In this document: in pieces, positions 1 through 9,450 of the stretch
Layout: every line of letters starts with the position of its first letter
Numbering within the stretch: the stretch's first letter is position 1
NCBI GenBank assembly: GCA_044226365.1
Contig: JBGAHE010000021.1
Span: 1-64,000 of the forward strand
Origin: JALHNI01 sp044226365
Lineage (GTDB): Bacteria; Acidobacteriota; Terriglobia; Bryobacterales; Bryobacteraceae
Direction: 5' to 3'
DNA length: 64,000 nt
Notes under the pieces: generated by a model
The model's input: only the letters and a program-made list of their open reading frames with translations
What the model was told of the DNA's origin: nothing
Databases searched by the model: none
Program-made: the position numbers and the translations under genes

Positions 1-1836
1 CACGTAAACCGATTGCGGACCACCGTTCATCGGCAGCCGGAGATTGATCTGGAAGACTCCGGCGGGCAGTCCCGGCGCGGCGCCCGCGAAGAGGTTCGCG
101 CCATTCGGCGTGAGGCGATTGACGGCCGCTTCCAAAGGGAGCGGGATCAGTCGGTCAGTCGGATTCGCCGTTCCTTCGCGGGTGCCGGCCGGCCATCCGG
201 AGGCGCCGGTGCCCCAAATGGAGATGATGCTGCCCGCCCTAGCCGGATTGCTTTCGGAATTCACGGTGCCATCCTGATTCAACGCGGCCGCCGAGCCGGT
301 GGCCGTTCGGAAGACTTCGGGTAGCGCCGGGGTGAGCGCCATGATTGCCCGCGCCACTTCGGTGCCGGCGCGCCGCACCGTGAGTACCACTCGCCCACGA
401 TCCCCGGTCGCGAAAGGTACGACGGCGTTGATCTGCGTGGCCGACGCGTAGAGCAACGGCACCGGCAACTCATCGAGAAACACCTGATCGCCGAGGCCCC
501 AGCCGTAAATCGAAACTAACTCACCGGGCGCGATGCGTCCGTTAATGGGTCCGGCTGCGGCGTTGGCCACGCCGGCCATTCCGGAGGGCGGCGTTGACTG
601 CTCGATGTTCGTCACAATACCCAGTGGGCCTGCCGCATGCAGCACGCCTTTCGAATCGATGGCGATGGCCGCCCCGCGCGCTCCCAGGGGATAGGTGATG
701 TCGGAAACCAGCGCGGTGCCGGCCGTATTCAGCGTGGTGAGGAAGTCCTCCGTGCCCCCGACAGTAGCGATGCCGACGTTGTTCACTGTGATCGCATTGG
801 CGGCGCCGAAGGGGTGGCCGAGAAATGTGGAGTACATGAGCGCCGTGCCCGAAGAGTTTATCTTGGCGGCGTAGGGGATCGGTCGCCCCTCCGAGCCGTT
901 GTAAGGGGGTTGGTAGGCTCCCGGGGTGGTCTTCCAGTTTCCGCGGGCATTGCCGGTGAAGTAAGCGCCACCGTCCGGCCCCACGAACAGACCGGTGAGC
1001 GTGTCAGAAGGGAACGCAAGTGTCCCGACTCCCTCGCGACTGTTGCTCAGGTAAGTCGACCAGAGCAGCGTGCCATTCGGTGAGAACTTGCGAAGGTACG
1101 GCCCGTAGCCGGACGTGAGATAGGCGCCAGTGGTGGTGGGGAAGTCGATCGTGTTCGTGTTGCCCCCGGCGTACACGTTCCCCACGGCATCGAGCGCGAT
1201 TCGCGTGTCGCTGCCGCGCGCCGAGAGGAAACAACTGCTTCCGCCGGAGCAGGCCACTTGTGTCCCGGTAAAGCGTTGCTCCCAAATGACGCGGCCCGCG
1301 GCCACATCGATCTTGGTGACAAAGGCCGTTTGCAACGCCGAGGGACCGTTGGTTGCCGTCGAGCCGCCGACAACTAAAGCGCCATCCGGCGCCGCTGCCA
1401 CTGAAGTCAGCAGGGTCGATGCCCCACCGTAGTAGCTGTTCCACAGGACCTCGCCGTTCGCGGCGAGCTTGCTGAGGAACCCTCCGCCTGGTGTCGATTG
1501 CAGCGGACTGCGCAACACTAGGTTCGTCGATGTCGTGGCGCCTCCGATGTAGACGCTACCGTCGCGGTCCGTCGCCACCGCCGTGCCGGTACCCGTGCCG
1601 TTTCCCGGAAAGTATCGAATCCAGAGGCGATTGTTAACGGGGTCAAGTTTCGCCGCGAAAGGCTCCGCAGCGCCATGACTCACAGCGCGGCTGCCGGTGA
1701 CGTAGGTATTGCCGGCGGCGTCCGTCGCGATGGCCTGGATGCGATGTTCCGCGAGGTCACCGACGTAGACGGTGGGTCCTTCGGCAGCCCAAGCTGTGAG
1801 ACTGGAAACAATGAAAAGCGCGGTCCGAGCCAGCAT
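1..1836 (-). CDS. Secreted SBBP-repeat propeller protein with Solibacter C-terminal domain (3' partial)
   Basis: The gene runs off the left edge; 612 codons are visible from the ATG at 1836. The product starts with a signal peptide (MLARTALFIVSSLTAWA) and continues as repeated propeller-like units of the SBBP type, recognisable by segments such as GNTYVTGS, GSVYIGGATTSTN and GNVYAGGNTNTIDFPTT. From about residue 420 (VANAAAGPINGRIAPGELVS, then IYGWGLG) it has the hallmark of TIGR03437, a C-terminal domain typical of Solibacter exported proteins. It is probably an extracellular or surface protein of unknown ligand. It is transcribed divergently from the gene at 1966 across a 129-bp gap. No enzyme motif is visible. 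Confidence 0.8.
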   Translation of the reverse strand, partial: MLARTALFIVSSLTAWAAEGPTVYVGDLAEHRIQAIATDAAGNTYVTGSRAVSHGAAEPFAAKLDPVNNRLWIRYFPGNGTGTGTAVATDRDGSVYIGGATTSTNLVLRSPLQSTPGGGFLSKLAANGEVLWNSYYGGASTLLTSVAAAPDGALVVGGSTATNGPSALQTAFVTKIDVAAGRVIWEQRFTGTQVACSGGSSCFLSARGSDTRIALDAVGNVYAGGNTNTIDFPTTTGAYLTSGYGPYLRKFSPNGTLLWSTYLSNSREGVGTLAFPSDTLTGLFVGPDGGAYFTGNARGNWKTTPGAYQPPYNGSEGRPIPYAAKINSSGTALMYSTFLGHPFGAANAITVNNVGIATVGGTEDFLTTLNTAGTALVSDITYPLGARGAAIAIDSKGVLHAAGPLGIVTNIEQSTPPSGMAGVANAAAGPINGRIAPGELVSIYGWGLGDQVFLDELPVPLLYASATQINAVVPFATGDRGRVVLTVRRAGTEVARAIMALTPALPEVFRTATGSAAALNQDGTVNSESNPARAGSIISIWGTGASGWPAGTREGTANPTDRLIPLPLEAAVNRLTPNGANLFAGAAPGLPAGVFQINLRLPMNGGPQSVYV

Positions 1837-1953
1837 GAAATTCCTCGCGGAGAAAAAGGCGGACGCGTTTGCGCTTCGATTTTAGCATCGGTCTGCGCCA
1901 CGAGAGCCCAAGCCAAGTCGCACAAGTAACACCGGCCGCTGAACGCGCCAACG

Positions 1954-1959
1954 TATACT
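1954..1959 (+). promoter_or_regulatory. -10 box for a possibly leaderless transcript
   Basis: TATACT lies 6 bp before the GTG start at 1966, so transcription would begin at or next to the start codon. No ribosome binding site is visible before that GTG. The -35 region (around 1931-1936) is weak, so this is a suggestion only. Confidence 0.3.
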
Positions 1960-1965
1960 GGGCTC

Positions 1966-3612
1966 GTGGATTGGGCGAAACGCTCGCTTGGCCTCCTCTG
2001 TGTGGCTCTGTCGGCTCCCACGAGCTTGGCCCATCCTTCGATCACGCTGGCGCCGGCCGGACCCTACCGTGTCGCCGGACCCCGGCTTCTGGACCGTCAG
2101 GACCGGCACTACCTGATTCGCGGCACTCGCCTTCCCCCGCTACCGCTCACTCCGTCGCCCTCTCCCGGTGAGTTCAGCCCTTTCTCTGGCACCACGCTGG
2201 TCACCCTCCGCCAGAGGCTCAATCTCAATGCCGTCCGGCTCCCCATTCACGCGACTCTTTACGAAACCAACGCCGCTTACCGCCAACTCGTCCAGGACAC
2301 CGTCGCCCGTTTTCATACCTTTGAACTGCTGGCGATCCTCGAGCCGGCCGAGACTCCCGCGCCTTCCTCCTTCTGGGCTCTCTGCGCCGGCCACTTCCGC
2401 GACGATCCCCATGTCGTCTTCGCCGTTGGTGCTCAGTCCGCTGCCGTCGCCTCGGTCCGCCAGGCCGGCGCCTCGCAGCCCATCCTCCTCTCTCCGGACT
2501 CTCCGCCCGTGTCGGATGCCCAACTGGTCTACGAACTCCGGCCCTCCTACGCCACGCTGGCCGCCGACCGAACTCGCCTCACCTTGCTCGCCGCTCAGCA
2601 CCCCGTCCTGGTCGACGGCCTCGATCCGGACTTCGCCCACGACGGGCCTGAGTGCGCCGCCGTTCCCCCGGACCCCGAACAAGCCGCTGAGCTCCTCGCG
2701 CAACTTCTCCGCTTCTTTGACGACCATCATCTCTCCTGGACGATCTCCACCCTTGATCGCGGCTTCCTCATCGATCACTTCGGTGGCTATAACTGGTCCA
2801 AGCTCGATCCCGGCTGGACCTGTGGCCAACCCGCGGCCAACTCTGGCATCGGCCTCAGCCTCCTTTCGCATCTCTGGGACGCGAACCCCCTCGGCGTCTT
2901 CACCGTCAATCAGCCTGGCGGAGGCTTGGTGATTGCTCGCGGCGCCAACTTCAGCACCTACGGACGCATCCTCGCCGAACAGGAACTCACCGCTCACGGC
3001 ACTCCCCGTCCCACCCGCCTCGGCAATATCTCCCTGCGGGTCACGGACTCTCGCGGCGTCGCCCGCCTCGCTCCGCTCTTCTGGACGGGCGCCGGTTGGG
3101 CCAGCGTTAACGGCCTCATTCCCCCGGATTCCGCCCTCGGGCCCGCTGAAGTCGCCGTCCTTCGCACCGACGGTTCTCTCAGCCGCAGCCGCATCTTCAT
3201 CACCGACGTGGCTCCCGCGCTCTGGACCTTGCCCGCCGATGGTCGTGGCCCCGCCATTGCCCAGGTCCATCAACGGTTCTCTGACGGCCATACCGCCCGT
3301 CTCCCGGCGGGTGCGTGCACCAAAGCTGGCTGCCGCACCCTTCCCATTCCTCTCACGCCTCAAGCCGTCACCACGCTTCGCCTGGAAGGCTCCGGCTTCC
3401 GCTTCACCAGCGCGAAGACCGCGCTTCACGTGACCGTTGATGGTCTTACCGTGCCTGTTGAGAGCTACGGCCCCCTGCCCGAGGACGGCCGGGATCAGGT
3501 CACGGTCCGCCTGCCCGACTCGCTGATCGGCCGGGGCGAGGTAGAGGTCTTTCTCACTGCCCACGGCGTCCTCTCGAATGTCGTGCAGATTTATTGCGGG
3601 CGCCATGACTAA
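1966..3612 (+). CDS. Secreted GH5-fold-like pseudoenzyme with TIGR03437-like C-terminus
   Basis: A 548-residue exported protein starting at GTG 1966. After a signal peptide (to about residue 22) comes a (beta/alpha)8 glycosidase-like region: YLIRGTRL and LRQRLNLNAVRLPI resemble the opening strands of GH5/cellulase proteins. Where GH5 enzymes carry the NEP acid/base motif after the PxVIF strand, this protein reads DDPHVVFAVGAQ. At the nucleophile strand (PVxVxEFG in GH5) it reads HPVLVDGLDPDF. Both catalytic glutamates therefore appear to be missing. The last ~200 residues resemble the Solibacter TIGR03437 domain. Its stop overlaps the start of the following peroxidase gene, suggesting coupled translation. 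It may bind rather than cut a sugar; the fold assignment is inference from motifs. Confidence 0.65.
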   Translation: MDWAKRSLGLLCVALSAPTSLAHPSITLAPAGPYRVAGPRLLDRQDRHYLIRGTRLPPLPLTPSPSPGEFSPFSGTTLVTLRQRLNLNAVRLPIHATLYETNAAYRQLVQDTVARFHTFELLAILEPAETPAPSSFWALCAGHFRDDPHVVFAVGAQSAAVASVRQAGASQPILLSPDSPPVSDAQLVYELRPSYATLAADRTRLTLLAAQHPVLVDGLDPDFAHDGPECAAVPPDPEQAAELLAQLLRFFDDHHLSWTISTLDRGFLIDHFGGYNWSKLDPGWTCGQPAANSGIGLSLLSHLWDANPLGVFTVNQPGGGLVIARGANFSTYGRILAEQELTAHGTPRPTRLGNISLRVTDSRGVARLAPLFWTGAGWASVNGLIPPDSALGPAEVAVLRTDGSLSRSRIFITDVAPALWTLPADGRGPAIAQVHQRFSDGHTARLPAGACTKAGCRTLPIPLTPQAVTTLRLEGSGFRFTSAKTALHVTVDGLTVPVESYGPLPEDGRDQVTVRLPDSLIGRGEVEVFLTAHGVLSNVVQIYCGRHD

Positions 3613-4699
3613 GCTCCTCCTTCTTGCCGCCGCTCTGCTCGCTGCCGCTCCTCTCCCCCGACCGTTGCCCCCTCCCGGACCGCCGCCAAACCAAGCGCTC
3701 GTCCAACTCGGCCGACACCTCTTCTACGACCAACGCCTTTCGGTCAACGGCACCACGTCCTGCGCCACCTGTCACCGTCAGGAACTCGCCTTCACGGACG
3801 GCCGCGCCATGGCCCAGGGCGCCACCGGCCAGTCGCATCCCCGCGGCTCAATGAGTCTGGTGAACCTCGCCTATAACAGCGCCTTCAACTGGGCGGATCC
3901 GACCGTCCATTCGCTCGAAGAGCAGGCCCTCAAGCCCCTCCTGTCTACCCACCCGGTCGAACTCGGCTTTGGCTCCGTGCAGGCTTCCTTCCTGCGCTTG
4001 CTCCGCACCGATCCCACCTACCGCCCACTGGTTCTCCGCGCCTTCCCCGGCGATACCCACCCCTTCACCCTCGCTCACCTCACCCGCGCCCTCGCCGCCT
4101 TCGAGCGCACGCTCCTTTCGGCGAATTCCCCCTACGATCGCTTCCACTATGAGGGTGACGAGGCGGCCATCTCTGCCTCTGCCAAGCGTGGCGAGATCCT
4201 TTTCTTTCTCGACGGCGGCCCTTCCTGTTTTCGCTGTCACGGCGGCTTCAACTTCAGCGACACCACCGCCTCAGTTGCGGGCCGCCCGTCACCCGTCTTT
4301 CACAACACCGGTCTCTACAACCTCATCAACGGACCCTCATACCCGGCCCCCAATCGCGGCCTTTACGAACACACCCGTCGCCCCTCCGACATGGGCAAGT
4401 TCCGTGCTCCCACGCTCCGCAATATCGCCGTCACTGCCCCCTACATGCACGACGGCAGCGTCGCCACGCTCGAAGAAGTCATCGACCATTACGCCGCCGG
4501 TGGCCGCACCATTTCCACCGGTTCATTGGCGGGCAATGGTCGCCTCCATCCCGCGAAAGACCCCCTGGTCCGAGGCTTTCCCCTCACGCCTCAGAACCGC
4601 GCCGACCTCGTCGCCTTTCTTCGCAGCCTCACCGACGAAGACTTCCTTCAGAACCCTCGCTTCGCCAACCCCTGGCCCACTAGTCGTACTTCTCGCTGA
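3605..4699 (+). CDS. Diheme cytochrome c peroxidase (MauG/CcpA family)
   Basis: A 364-residue exported diheme protein. The ATG at 3605 overlaps the previous stop codon and gives a clean signal peptide (MTKLLLLAAALLAAAPLP); an ATG at 3578 in the same frame would put ten extra residues before it. The first heme motif is CATCH (TSCATCHRQELAF) and the second is CFRCH (PSCFRCHGGFNF). The conserved C-terminal block (PYMHDGSVATLEEVIDHYAAGG) and FRAPTLRN are typical of the family. Such periplasmic enzymes reduce hydrogen peroxide or perform MauG-like oxidations. The 3' end overlaps the convergent oxidoreductase gene by 20 bp. Confidence 0.9.
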   Translation: MTKLLLLAAALLAAAPLPRPLPPPGPPPNQALVQLGRHLFYDQRLSVNGTTSCATCHRQELAFTDGRAMAQGATGQSHPRGSMSLVNLAYNSAFNWADPTVHSLEEQALKPLLSTHPVELGFGSVQASFLRLLRTDPTYRPLVLRAFPGDTHPFTLAHLTRALAAFERTLLSANSPYDRFHYEGDEAAISASAKRGEILFFLDGGPSCFRCHGGFNFSDTTASVAGRPSPVFHNTGLYNLINGPSYPAPNRGLYEHTRRPSDMGKFRAPTLRNIAVTAPYMHDGSVATLEEVIDHYAAGGRTISTGSLAGNGRLHPAKDPLVRGFPLTPQNRADLVAFLRSLTDEDFLQNPRFANPWPTSRTSR

Positions 4700-5387
4700 T
4701 GATCTGTTTCCGGTCAAACCCGCGCGCCTTCAGCAGAGCTCGGACTTCATCCACCATGACCTTCATGCCGCAGATGTAGACGTCCAGGTCGAGCCGCTCG
4801 CCCACTGCTTCCAGAACTAACGCCTGCACCCGGCCCGTCCGGCCCTGCCATTCCGGCCCCGGCCGCGTCAGCGTCGGCCAAAATCGGAAATTCCGATGAT
4901 GCTCAGCCAAGGCCCGGAACTCGTCGGCGTACACCAGTCCCGCCTCGTAGCGCGCGCCGAAGATCAGGGTGAACCGCCGGTCGGGGTAGCGGCTTAAGGC
5001 CTCGGCCAGGATTCCCCGCATGGGCGCAATGCCGGTCCCCGTCGCGACCAGAATCGTGTCGCGCACCGGCTCCCTCAAGACAAAGGTCCCCAGCGGACCC
5101 TTCATCGGCACCTCGCCTTTCGGCTCGAGTGCAAACAGGTAAGGGGAGAAATAGCCGTCCGCCACCAGATTCAGGCAAAGCTCGAACCGGTTTCCCGCCG
5201 GCGTCGACGCGATCGAGTACGCCCGCGTCACCTCTTTCCCGCGAATCTGCTCGGTAAACGAGACGAACTGGCCCGGGCGAAACTCCAACTGCTCCACCTC
5301 CGGGACTTCAAAAACGAAATGTTTGATCTCCGGGGCCAGCCAACGCGACTCCACCAGTCGCGCCGTCCGGGTTGCATAGGTGTCCAT
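4680..5387 (-). CDS. FAD/NAD(P)H oxidoreductase (ferredoxin-NADP reductase family)
   Basis: A 235-residue two-domain flavoprotein reductase. The FAD domain shows RPGQFVSF and RAYSIAS (the RxYS FAD-binding motif, about residues 47-70). The NAD(P) domain shows ILVATGTGIAPMRGIL and a C-terminal VYICGMKVMVDEV. Family members pass electrons between NAD(P)H and ferredoxin, flavodoxin or a fused oxygenase; the partner is not evident here. The frame stays open well upstream, but that part is antisense to the permease gene, so the ATG at 5387 (MDTYATRTARL) is chosen. An AGGAG lies directly against this ATG, unusually close. It is divergent from the permease gene 33 bp away. Confidence 0.85.
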   Translation of the reverse strand: MDTYATRTARLVESRWLAPEIKHFVFEVPEVEQLEFRPGQFVSFTEQIRGKEVTRAYSIASTPAGNRFELCLNLVADGYFSPYLFALEPKGEVPMKGPLGTFVLREPVRDTILVATGTGIAPMRGILAEALSRYPDRRFTLIFGARYEAGLVYADEFRALAEHHRNFRFWPTLTRPGPEWQGRTGRVQALVLEAVGERLDLDVYICGMKVMVDEVRALLKARGFDRKQIISEKYD

Positions 5388-5420
5388 CTCCTTCCAGTTT
5401 CCGACATAAGCTGGAATAGA

Positions 5421-6626
<1,206 letters not shown>

Positions 6627-6668
6627 CAACGAGGAATTTTTGGACGCCTTGCTGGCCAAAATAGCAAT

Positions 6669-6696
6669 TTGGTCAAGATTCGAGGTCGTTTATTTT
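6669..6696 (+). promoter_or_regulatory. Candidate promoter for the porin gene
   Basis: TTGGTC (6669-6674) and TATTTT (6691-6696) are separated by 16 bp inside an AT-rich stretch of the 254-bp gap before the porin. The match is moderate and no other signal was recognised in this gap. Confidence 0.3.
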
Positions 6697-6880
6697 ATTC
6701 CACTGCGGCCACTTCGGGGTCGCCATCGTATGGACCTTATTTAATTAATGAATTGGATTGAGTCCAACGGCCCAAGGTAACCTCACCTCAGTTAAGCCGC
6801 TCATCCGGTTACGCGTTTCTCACCCGGGGCCCCGTCTCTCCCCAAAACGCCACGGACCGGAAATACCAGGGAGACACCTC

Positions 6881-8038
6881 TTGCGTTTATCACTCATTAA
6901 GCTTTTTTCGCCGGTTCTACTTGGAGCCACCCTCTGGGCCCAGACGCCCGCTCCGGCTGCCGATGCCCAGACCCCTGCCGCCAAGCCGGCCGATGCTCCT
7001 CAGGAAAAGGACCCCTGGGCCGCCGGGCCCGTTAAGTTTGGTTTTGTCTTCGACGGTTACTTGTCGGGCAACACCAACAAGCCGCTCTTCAAGCGCAACT
7101 ATGGTCGCGCCTTCGACGTTCGTTCCGGCGCTCCGGACTTGAACCTGGCTCTCGCCTCCGTCGAGATGGCTCCCGCCCCCATTGGTTTCCGCGTCGACTT
7201 CGGCGTCGGTACCACCATCAAGTCGTTCTATGTTTCCTCGCCCGCCATCAAGCGCACCGGCGATGGCCTCGCCAACTTGCTCCAGGCCTATGTCAGCTTG
7301 AAGCCCAAAAAGGACCATGGCTTCCAGATCGACTTCGGTAAGTTCTACACGGCCGCCGGCGCCGAAGTTACCGAAACCCACCTCAACTGGAACTACTCGC
7401 GCGCTTACCTCTACAACAACGGCCCCTTCTATCACTTCGGTGTTCGCGCTTCCACCCCGATCGGCAAGCACTTCACCGCCGGCGCTCAGTTGGTCAACGG
7501 CTGGAACAACGAGAAGGACAACAACAGCGCTAAGACCGTCGGTCTCACGGGTAGCTTCTCCTTCGACAAGATCACTTGGTCCAACGCTTACTACGTCGGC
7601 GCGGAAAACGACGACACGTCCAAGGGCAAGCGCAATTTCTACGACACGGTCATCCTGATCAACCCCAACCCGAAGGCGAACTTCTACATCAACATGGACA
7701 TTGGTTCGAACGGCCGTCCCACCGGCGGCTCCGATAAGTTCGGCGGCATCGGCTTCGCCGGCAAGTTCGTCCTCGCTGAGAAGTTCTTCGTCAGCCCCCG
7801 CTTTGAGTACTACAAGGACGCCGACGGCTTCATCTCCGGCATCGCCCAGAACTTGAAGGAATTCACCTTCACGGGCGACTACCGGGTGCACAAGAACATC
7901 TTCATCCGGCCTGAGTTCCGCCGCGATTGGTCCGACAAGGGCTTCTTCGACGGTGGCTCCGGTTTCGGCACCGCCAAGGCGCAGAACACGTTCTCCATCG
8001 GCCTGATCATCTGCCTCGGCGTTCGCTGCCCGGCTTAG
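6881..8038 (+). CDS. Outer-membrane beta-barrel porin (OmpL-like, bbp2 family)
   Basis: A 385-residue predicted porin. The best start is TTG 6881, preceded by AGGGAGA at a suitable distance and followed by a signal peptide (MRLSLIKLFSPVLLGATLWA); an upstream ATG at 6758 would add 41 residues before it. A Pro/Ala-rich linker follows, then alternating amphipathic strands (GFVFDGYLSGNTN, GFQIDFGKFYTAAGAEV, YNNGPFYHFGVRAS, FVSPRFEYYKD) ending near the C-terminus in FSIGLIICLGVR. This is the pattern of the putative porin family PF07642. Codon use is strongly biased to C-ending codons (AAC, TTC, AAG), suggesting high expression. A strong terminator follows. Confidence 0.85.
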   Translation: MRLSLIKLFSPVLLGATLWAQTPAPAADAQTPAAKPADAPQEKDPWAAGPVKFGFVFDGYLSGNTNKPLFKRNYGRAFDVRSGAPDLNLALASVEMAPAPIGFRVDFGVGTTIKSFYVSSPAIKRTGDGLANLLQAYVSLKPKKDHGFQIDFGKFYTAAGAEVTETHLNWNYSRAYLYNNGPFYHFGVRASTPIGKHFTAGAQLVNGWNNEKDNNSAKTVGLTGSFSFDKITWSNAYYVGAENDDTSKGKRNFYDTVILINPNPKANFYINMDIGSNGRPTGGSDKFGGIGFAGKFVLAEKFFVSPRFEYYKDADGFISGIAQNLKEFTFTGDYRVHKNIFIRPEFRRDWSDKGFFDGGSGFGTAKAQNTFSIGLIICLGVRCPA

Positions 8039-8075
8039 CTCTTTTGTCTCGTCTCTTCGTTTAGGTCACTTGGAC

Positions 8076-8107
8076 GGGCCGGTGAGGTTTCCTCACCGGC
8101 CCTTTTT
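8076..8107 (+). terminator. Rho-independent terminator after the porin gene
   Basis: A perfect 12-bp stem (8076-8087 with 8091-8102) with a 3-nt loop is followed by TTTTT. It separates the porin gene from the VWA gene. Confidence 0.93.
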
Positions 8108-8136
8108 CTTTCGCGATCCTGGATAATGGGGTAGGT

Positions 8137-9039
8137 ATGAAAAAGACTGTTGCGGCCGCTCTTTGCGCGCTCCTGCTTCCCGCTCAACAACCGCCGCTCG
8201 ATCCGAGCCGCATCACGGTCGAAGTGTTTCGCGCCAACTTCCTGATGACCGTCACGGACAAGAAGGGACGGTTCGTCACCGACCTCAAGCAGCCGGACTT
8301 CGAAGTGGTGGAGAACAAGCGCAAGCAGGACATCCTCGAATTTGTGGCTGAAAACAATCTGCCTCTGCGCCTGGCCATCGTCGTTGACACCAGCAACTCG
8401 ATCCGCGATCGCTTCAAGTTCCAGCAGGAAGCCGCTTCCGAGTTCATCAAGAGCGTGATCCGTCCCAAGACCGACCGCGCCATCATCGTCGGCTTCGACA
8501 ACTCGGCCCAACTGCTTTCGGACCTCACCGATGACGTCGCCAAGCTCGAAAAAGCTATCCGCGACATGCGGCCCGGCGGCGGCACGGCTCTCTATGACGC
8601 CATCTACTTCGCCTGCCGCGACAAGCTGATGCAGGATCAGCCCATGTACAAGTTCAGGCGCGCCCTGGTGCTGCTGAGCGACGGCGACGACAACGCCAGT
8701 CGCTACACGCGCGATCAGGCGCTGGAGATGGCCCAGAAGGCCGACGTGGTGCTTTACACGATCTCCACCAACATCACGCGCATCCCCACCGACGGCGACA
8801 AAGTGCTGCGGTACCTGTCGGCCGAAACCGGCGGCACCACTTTCTTCCCCTTCAAGGCTACCGACCTTTCGCAGTCCTTCGAGAACATCGCCAACGAACT
8901 TCGCTCGCAATATGCGATTCTTTATCGCCCCGAGCCCCTCAAACTCGACGGCCTGTACCATCCCGTCGAGATTAAGATCAAGGGCCGGAAGGACCTCATC
9001 GTCCGCACGCGCAAAGGCTATTTCGCCCCGCGCTCCTAG
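8137..9039 (+). CDS. VWFA-related acidobacterial domain protein (TIGR03436-like)
   Basis: A 300-residue exported protein with a short signal peptide (MKKTVAAALCALLLPA). The von Willebrand A domain starts near residue 85 with the metal-ion-dependent adhesion motif DTSNS, followed by the conserved GGGTALYDAIYFA and LVLLSDGDDNAS strands. The region before it (FLMTVTDKKGRFVTDLKQPD, FEVVENKRKQDI) is the extension that defines the acidobacterial family. It is probably a periplasmic or surface adhesion protein; the ligand is unknown. A GATAAT box at 8122-8127 lies just upstream of the ATG. It converges on the gene ending at 9043. Confidence 0.9.
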   Translation: MKKTVAAALCALLLPAQQPPLDPSRITVEVFRANFLMTVTDKKGRFVTDLKQPDFEVVENKRKQDILEFVAENNLPLRLAIVVDTSNSIRDRFKFQQEAASEFIKSVIRPKTDRAIIVGFDNSAQLLSDLTDDVAKLEKAIRDMRPGGGTALYDAIYFACRDKLMQDQPMYKFRRALVLLSDGDDNASRYTRDQALEMAQKADVVLYTISTNITRIPTDGDKVLRYLSAETGGTTFFPFKATDLSQSFENIANELRSQYAILYRPEPLKLDGLYHPVEIKIKGRKDLIVRTRKGYFAPRS

Positions 9040-9042
9040 CGT

Positions 9043-9450
9043 TTAGTCGAAAACCCGAACCAGCACGGCCACCGAAGGCTGCGCGCCCGTCCGCGCCATG
9101 CTCCACACCGCGGCGAGGTCGGCAATTGCGAGCGGCAGCAGTTCCATCCGCAGGTGCTGATCCGGCCCCGGATGGCGTTGCACCATCTCGATCGCCCAGC
9201 TCAGCAGCGTCTGCTGTCGCAGCGGATCGGGACTCCAGGCGGTCATCAAATAGGACCCGTAGAGCGTGCGTTGCCGCTGATCCGGCGTCACATCCACCTT
9301 GAACAGGTAGAGCGAGATGCCCTCTTCCATCGGGCTGGTGAAATCGTCCGCCTGATACGCATGAAACGTGGCGTACGGGAAGTGTTCGCGCGGGCAGTTC
9401 TGCTCCAGCACCTCCAGCAGCGCCGCTGTCGCCTGGGCTACGGTGTTCAT
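9043..9450 (-). CDS. Pvc16-like (DUF4255) protein, orphan
   Basis: A 135-residue protein whose core (GISLYLFKVDV, YGSYLMTAWSPDP, LLSWAIEMVQRHP) resembles the DUF4255/Pvc16 N-terminal family, known as the tail-terminator or cap component of contractile injection systems. No sheath, tube, baseplate or AAA gene is nearby, so a role in such a machine cannot be inferred from context. The ATG at 9450 overlaps the TGA of the DUF885 gene (ATGA), so the two are probably translated together. The family call is from motif resemblance only. Confidence 0.5.
   Translation of the reverse strand: MNTVAQATAALLEVLEQNCPREHFPYATFHAYQADDFTSPMEEGISLYLFKVDVTPDQRQRTLYGSYLMTAWSPDPLRQQTLLSWAIEMVQRHPGPDQHLRMELLPLAIADLAAVWSMARTGAQPSVAVLVRVFD

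Noticed and set aside
2140..3606. A 488-codon open frame antisense to the GH5-like gene
   Set aside because: Composition is low-complexity Gly/Arg/Glu, no family motif is visible, and the sense strand encodes a clear exported protein; long antisense frames are expected in GC-rich genes.
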